Translations under genes and position numbers: made by a program
Shown here: positions 61,263 to 64,000 of the stretch, in pieces
Layout: every line of letters starts with the position of its first letter
Position numbering within the stretch: the first letter of the stretch is position 1
Notes under the pieces: generated by a model
Told to the model about the DNA's origin: nothing
Databases searched by the model: none
Seen by the model: only the letters and a program-made list of their open reading frames with translations
Assembly: GCA_028283765.1 (NCBI GenBank)
Contig: JAPWJY010000008.1
Location: forward strand, 744,001-808,000
Direction: 5' to 3'
Length of the DNA: 64,000 nt
Origin: Parvibaculaceae bacterium
Lineage (GTDB): Bacteria > Pseudomonadota > Alphaproteobacteria > Parvibaculales > Parvibaculaceae

Positions 61263-61320
61263 TGACCGTTCGGGTAAATTTTGAAATGAGATTCCGGCGT
61301 CGGCGTGACTTGTAAAATCT

Positions 61321-62163
61321 CTAGAGGTGATACCAGAGCGTCAGGCCGAACAGCGTTTCCTTCGTGGTGTTCTGACCTGCGATGGTCTGGGTTATGCCGC
61401 CGCCGATCGAAAGCAGTGGATGCACGCGCTCCACAAGCTGAAAGCCCAGCTTGGAGGAGATGACATGGGAAGGCGTGAGCGGGCTGGTGCCGACGGAGAC
61501 CGAATTGAAGCTCTTGATCATGAAGAGCGTCCCTTCGCCTGACCCGAAGCCCAGCGTCACATCGGTCTTGACCTCGTCGGGCCTGTTATGGTCGTGGAAA
61601 ATATAGGCGCTTTCGGTCGAGGTGAAGGTGGGGATGCCAAGCAGCGTCGAACTGCGCCCGAGCAGGATGGCGATCTTCTTGTCGATGTCGCCCGCCTTGC
61701 TCGTATAGGGATCATCATCCGTGAGCGCCGTATGATAGATCAGGCCCGGCTGGATGGAAACCAGCATACCGGAAATGGTGAAGGCGTGGTAGCGCAGCCC
61801 GGCCTCCACCTCGGTGATGGTGGTCGAGGCGATGGTGCCGCCGGGTACGTCGCTTGATTGCTTCAGCAGGCTTGTGCGCCCCACCAGCGTCAGATCGTCC
61901 GTAAGCCCATGTTCCAGATAGGGCGCGACTTCGACTTTCTGGTAGTTGCGGCGCGCCACCAGCTTGCCGTTCTGGTCATATTCCCGGTCCGTGCTGCTGG
62001 TTTGCAGATCGATGATGAGAAGCGTTGTGCCGGGCGGCTGGGGCCATGCGCCGGCCGTGCAGGGCGTTCCAGACGCAAGCACCCCACACGCAAACACCGT
62101 GGTGGCGAGCATCCCCGCCGCCCCGCATGCTGGCCCCCGCCGCAGGCGTTTCTTCCCCCTCAT
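61321..62163 (-). CDS. Envelope beta-strand-rich protein, tandem paralog 2
   Basis: A 280-residue paralog of the 60233-61144 protein. The signal peptide includes AAGMLATTVFACGVLASG. Aligned segments are almost the same in both: AWP-P-G-T, YDQNGKLVARRNY, EHGLTDDLTLVGRTSLLKQS, AGLRYHAFTISGMLVSIQPGL, RPDEVKTDVTLGF and the final GQNTTKETLFGLTLWYHL. ATG 62163 gives the better signal peptide; ATG 62190 is in frame. Likely an outer-membrane protein of unknown role. Confidence 0.7.
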   Translation of the reverse strand: MRGKKRLRRGPACGAAGMLATTVFACGVLASGTPCTAGAWPQPPGTTLLIIDLQTSSTDREYDQNGKLVARRNYQKVEVAPYLEHGLTDDLTLVGRTSLLKQSSDVPGGTIASTTITEVEAGLRYHAFTISGMLVSIQPGLIYHTALTDDDPYTSKAGDIDKKIAILLGRSSTLLGIPTFTSTESAYIFHDHNRPDEVKTDVTLGFGSGEGTLFMIKSFNSVSVGTSPLTPSHVISSKLGFQLVERVHPLLSIGGGITQTIAGQNTTKETLFGLTLWYHL

Positions 62164-62262
62164 GGACCATCCCCCCTGGTCACAGGGCAAATTTCATTCC
62201 ATGGCGGGCTTCATGTAAAGTGCCCCGGGCCTGTTTCGAGTCTGTTTTCAAGGATAATGTTC

Positions 62263-62865
62263 ATGACGGCTTCCCCTGAGGTGACGGCTTCGCCGGAGAC
62301 GATCCGCTTTCTGCTCGCGCGCCGTTCGGCAAAAATCGTGACCATTGTCGAGCCGGGGCCATCGCCGGAGGAATTGACCACGATCCTGACCATCGCGGCG
62401 CGCGTGCCGGATCATGGCAAGCTCGCCCCCTGGCGCTTCATCCTGTTCGAGGGAGAGACGAGGGCCGCGTTCGGCGAGGTGCTGGCGCGCCGGTTCGCCG
62501 AGGTGGAGCCAAGGGCGACGCCGGACATGATCGCCTTCGAGCGCGCGCGGTTCCTGCGTGCTCCGCTGGTCGTCGGCGTCGTTTCCTCGGTCCAGCCCGA
62601 TCACCCGAAGGTGCCGGTGTGGGAGCAGCAGCTCTCCGCCGGGGCCGCTGGCGCCAATATGGTGGCGGCAAGCGAGGCGCTGGGCTATGCGCCTGCGTGG
62701 CTGACTGAATGGTATGGCTATGACGAGGGCATCGCGGCGGCGCTGGGCCTCGGCACGAACGAGCGGATGGCGGGTTTCGTCTATATTGGCAGCCGCAGCG
62801 CGCCCAAGGATGATCGTCCGCGTCCGGCCCTTGCCGATGTCGTGACCACATGGTCACCGCGTTGA
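62263..62865 (+). CDS. Nitroreductase family protein (YdjA-like)
   Basis: A 200-residue FMN-dependent nitroreductase. FLLARRSAKIVTIVEPGPSPEEL and ARVPDHGKLAPWRFILFEG resemble E. coli YdjA (RRS and PDHGKLxPWRF are its hallmarks), and GAAGANMVAASEALGYAPAWLTEW is the FMN/dimer region. Substrate unknown. The ATG at 62263 is preferred for spacing from AAGGA; ATG 62257 is an alternative. A longer frame upstream is antisense to the paralog gene. Confidence 0.87.
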   Translation: MTASPEVTASPETIRFLLARRSAKIVTIVEPGPSPEELTTILTIAARVPDHGKLAPWRFILFEGETRAAFGEVLARRFAEVEPRATPDMIAFERARFLRAPLVVGVVSSVQPDHPKVPVWEQQLSAGAAGANMVAASEALGYAPAWLTEWYGYDEGIAAALGLGTNERMAGFVYIGSRSAPKDDRPRPALADVVTTWSPR

Positions 62866-62892
62866 TGTCTCATTGTCCGTCAGGAGTTTGCC

Positions 62893-63495
62893 ATGTTCTA
62901 TGATGCGGGCGCCAATGCGCACGGCCTGAAGCATGATCCTTTCAAGGCGCTGGTCGTGCCGCGCCCGATCGGCTGGATTTCAACCCTGTCGCGGGATGGG
63001 GTGCCGAACCTCGCGCCCTACAGCTTCTTCAATGCCATGGCGACCGATCCCCACATCGTCATGTTCGCAAGCGCCGGGCGCAAGGACAGCCAGCGCAACG
63101 CCGAGGAAACCGGCGAGTTCGTCTGCAATCTGGCGACATGGGATTTGCGCGAGCAGATGAACAAAAGCTCGGCGAGCGTGGGGCCCGAGGTCGATGAATT
63201 CGTGCTGTCGGGGCTTGAGATGGGGCCCTCGGTCATGGTCAAGGCCCCGCAGGTGAAGGCTTCGCCGGTTCATCTGGAATGCGTCTGGCTGCAGACGCTG
63301 AAGCTCAAGACCCGGTCGGGAGAGCTCCACCCCATCTATGACGTTGTGGTGGGCGAGGTCGTCGGCATTTCCATCGATGACCGGTTCATCACGGATGGCA
63401 TGGTCGATACCGCCGCGATGAAGCCGCTGTCGCGGCTTGGCTATCATGATTATGCGGTGATCAACGAATTGTTCACCATGCGCAGGCCGGGCTGA
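62893..63495 (+). CDS. Flavin reductase-like domain protein
   Basis: A 200-residue FMN-binding split-barrel protein. LVVPRPIGWISTLSRDGVPNLAPYSFFNAMATDPHIVMFAS and ETGEFVCNLATW are the conserved FMN-binding segments. It may reduce flavin for a partner monooxygenase. It is 27 bases downstream of the nitroreductase gene on the same strand with CAGGAG as ribosome site, so the two flavoproteins may be co-expressed. Confidence 0.88.
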   Translation: MFYDAGANAHGLKHDPFKALVVPRPIGWISTLSRDGVPNLAPYSFFNAMATDPHIVMFASAGRKDSQRNAEETGEFVCNLATWDLREQMNKSSASVGPEVDEFVLSGLEMGPSVMVKAPQVKASPVHLECVWLQTLKLKTRSGELHPIYDVVVGEVVGISIDDRFITDGMVDTAAMKPLSRLGYHDYAVINELFTMRRPG

Positions 63496-63501
63496 GGCGG
63501 A

Positions 63502-64000
63502 TCATTTCCGCCAGCTTGCGGGCTTTATGTCGAAGGCGAGGCTGATGCGCGGCTGCGATCCCCTGAACGGCTTTGTCCGGTGGAAGACGTAGGAGGGGAA
63601 GAAGAAGGCATCGCCTGCGCGCGGCTCATAGCTCAGGGTGAGGGGCGTGAAGTTTGCCTTGAAATCCGCGGGCGGCGCGCCGAATTCGATCCAGCCGTCC
63701 TGGTTTTCCTCGCCATGGCCCATGCTGTCGGGCAGGGCGACGTAATAGACGCCGCTCATCCAGCCGCCGACATGGATGTGGGAGTCCTGATGCCCGTCCT
63801 CTTCCAGCACGGTGCCCCAGAGATCGATCAGATATTTATCCGGCACCTGCCCGAAGAACGGATGCTTTGCCTCGCGCCGGATGCCGTCGAAGAAGGCGTC
63901 TATTCCCTTGCGGAGCATTTTCTCAAAGCTGATGAAGGGTTCGGCCGGGCTGTCGAGCAGCAGGCCGGTCTGGCCGCCCTTGCGGGTGGATTTGCCAAGG
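63502..64000 (-). CDS. 2OG-Fe(II) oxygenase family protein, partial
   Basis: A minus-strand frame running off the right edge; the C-terminal 165 residues are present. Sequence upstream of the first visible Met stays in frame (GKSTRKGGQTGLLLDSPAEP), so the true start is beyond the window. The metal site is suggested by HQDSHIHVGGWMSGVYYVALP and FHRTKPFRG, and the 2-oxoglutarate Arg by QPRISLAFDIK. Length and pattern match the putative 2OG-Fe(II) oxygenase domain that often follows TPR repeats. Convergent with the flavin reductase gene. Confidence 0.8.
   Translation of the reverse strand, partial: LGKSTRKGGQTGLLLDSPAEPFISFEKMLRKGIDAFFDGIRREAKHPFFGQVPDKYLIDLWGTVLEEDGHQDSHIHVGGWMSGVYYVALPDSMGHGEENQDGWIEFGAPPADFKANFTPLTLSYEPRAGDAFFFPSYVFHRTKPFRGSQPRISLAFDIKPASWRK

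Noticed and set aside
1-64000. CRISPR array, complete insertion sequence, prophage or secretion system
   Set aside because: No regularly spaced repeats, transposase, integrase or phage structural genes were seen on either strand.

Overview
The window is a gene-dense, high-GC stretch of a bacterial chromosome (roughly 64 percent GC by eye). Several gene families and neighbourhoods point to Alphaproteobacteria: the zeta-type F1-ATPase inhibitor (DUF1476) divergent from purC, a DUF3126 protein, a NDUFS6-like zinc-finger protein, a stand-alone PurS/PurQ/PurL system, a Gln-containing dihydroorotase and a Zur-type regulator. I cannot assign a genus. There is no CRISPR array, no complete insertion sequence and no rRNA. 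One tRNA gene (Leu, anticodon UAA) is present.

Layout. 1-3.6 kb: purine operon purC-purS-purQ-purL (minus; purL is cut by the left edge) divergent from the ATPase inhibitor. 3.7-11.7 kb: periplasmic PQQ dehydrogenase, histidine phosphatase, a FabH-like ketoacyl synthase, tag, ygfZ, a family 9 glycosyltransferase and dihydroorotase. 11.9-17.1 kb: acrylyl-CoA reductase-like enzyme, feruloyl-CoA synthase-like ligase, LysE exporter and a ThDP enzyme, suggesting use of phenylpropanoid-type acids. 17.2-22 kb: purB, a Zur-type repressor with its own palindromic operator, an SDR, a MarR regulator and nitronate monooxygenase separated by a clear operator dyad. 22-29.8 kb: sfsA-map-radC, a CinA-like protein, a small secreted protein, tRNA-Leu, MFS transporter, zinc-finger protein, M20 hydrolase and alpha/beta hydrolase. 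29.9-34 kb: a minus-strand catabolic operon of sulfatase, enoyl-CoA hydratase and two SDRs. 34-42.7 kb: cysE, two flavoproteins, SDR, PCu(A)C copper chaperone, DUF3126, PhoX phosphatase and gamma carbonic anhydrase.

42.7-50.8 kb: two enoyl-CoA hydratases, a GMC oxidoreductase, a HCCA-isomerase-like protein, rhomboid protease, and a TetR regulator divergent from a GST and a carotenoid-oxygenase-family dioxygenase, with tandem operators over the promoter. 51-53 kb: a CBS protein, then a lower-GC patch holding a decayed second copy of radC and a GYF-RDD membrane protein. 53-60.2 kb: patatin, hisI, folE with a candidate tetrahydrofolate-II-type leader, then cysS, an Fe-S scaffold, yidD and thrS. 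60.2-64 kb: two tandem paralogous beta-barrel-like envelope proteins whose 3' ends are nearly identical in DNA, a nitroreductase, a flavin reductase and a 2OG-Fe(II) oxygenase cut by the right edge.

Most of the content is housekeeping or general catabolism. The signals most worth a second look are the regulatory dyads (Zur, MarR, TetR, and an AT-rich one beside cysE), the folE leader, the radC relic, the tandem paralogs and the sulfatase operon.
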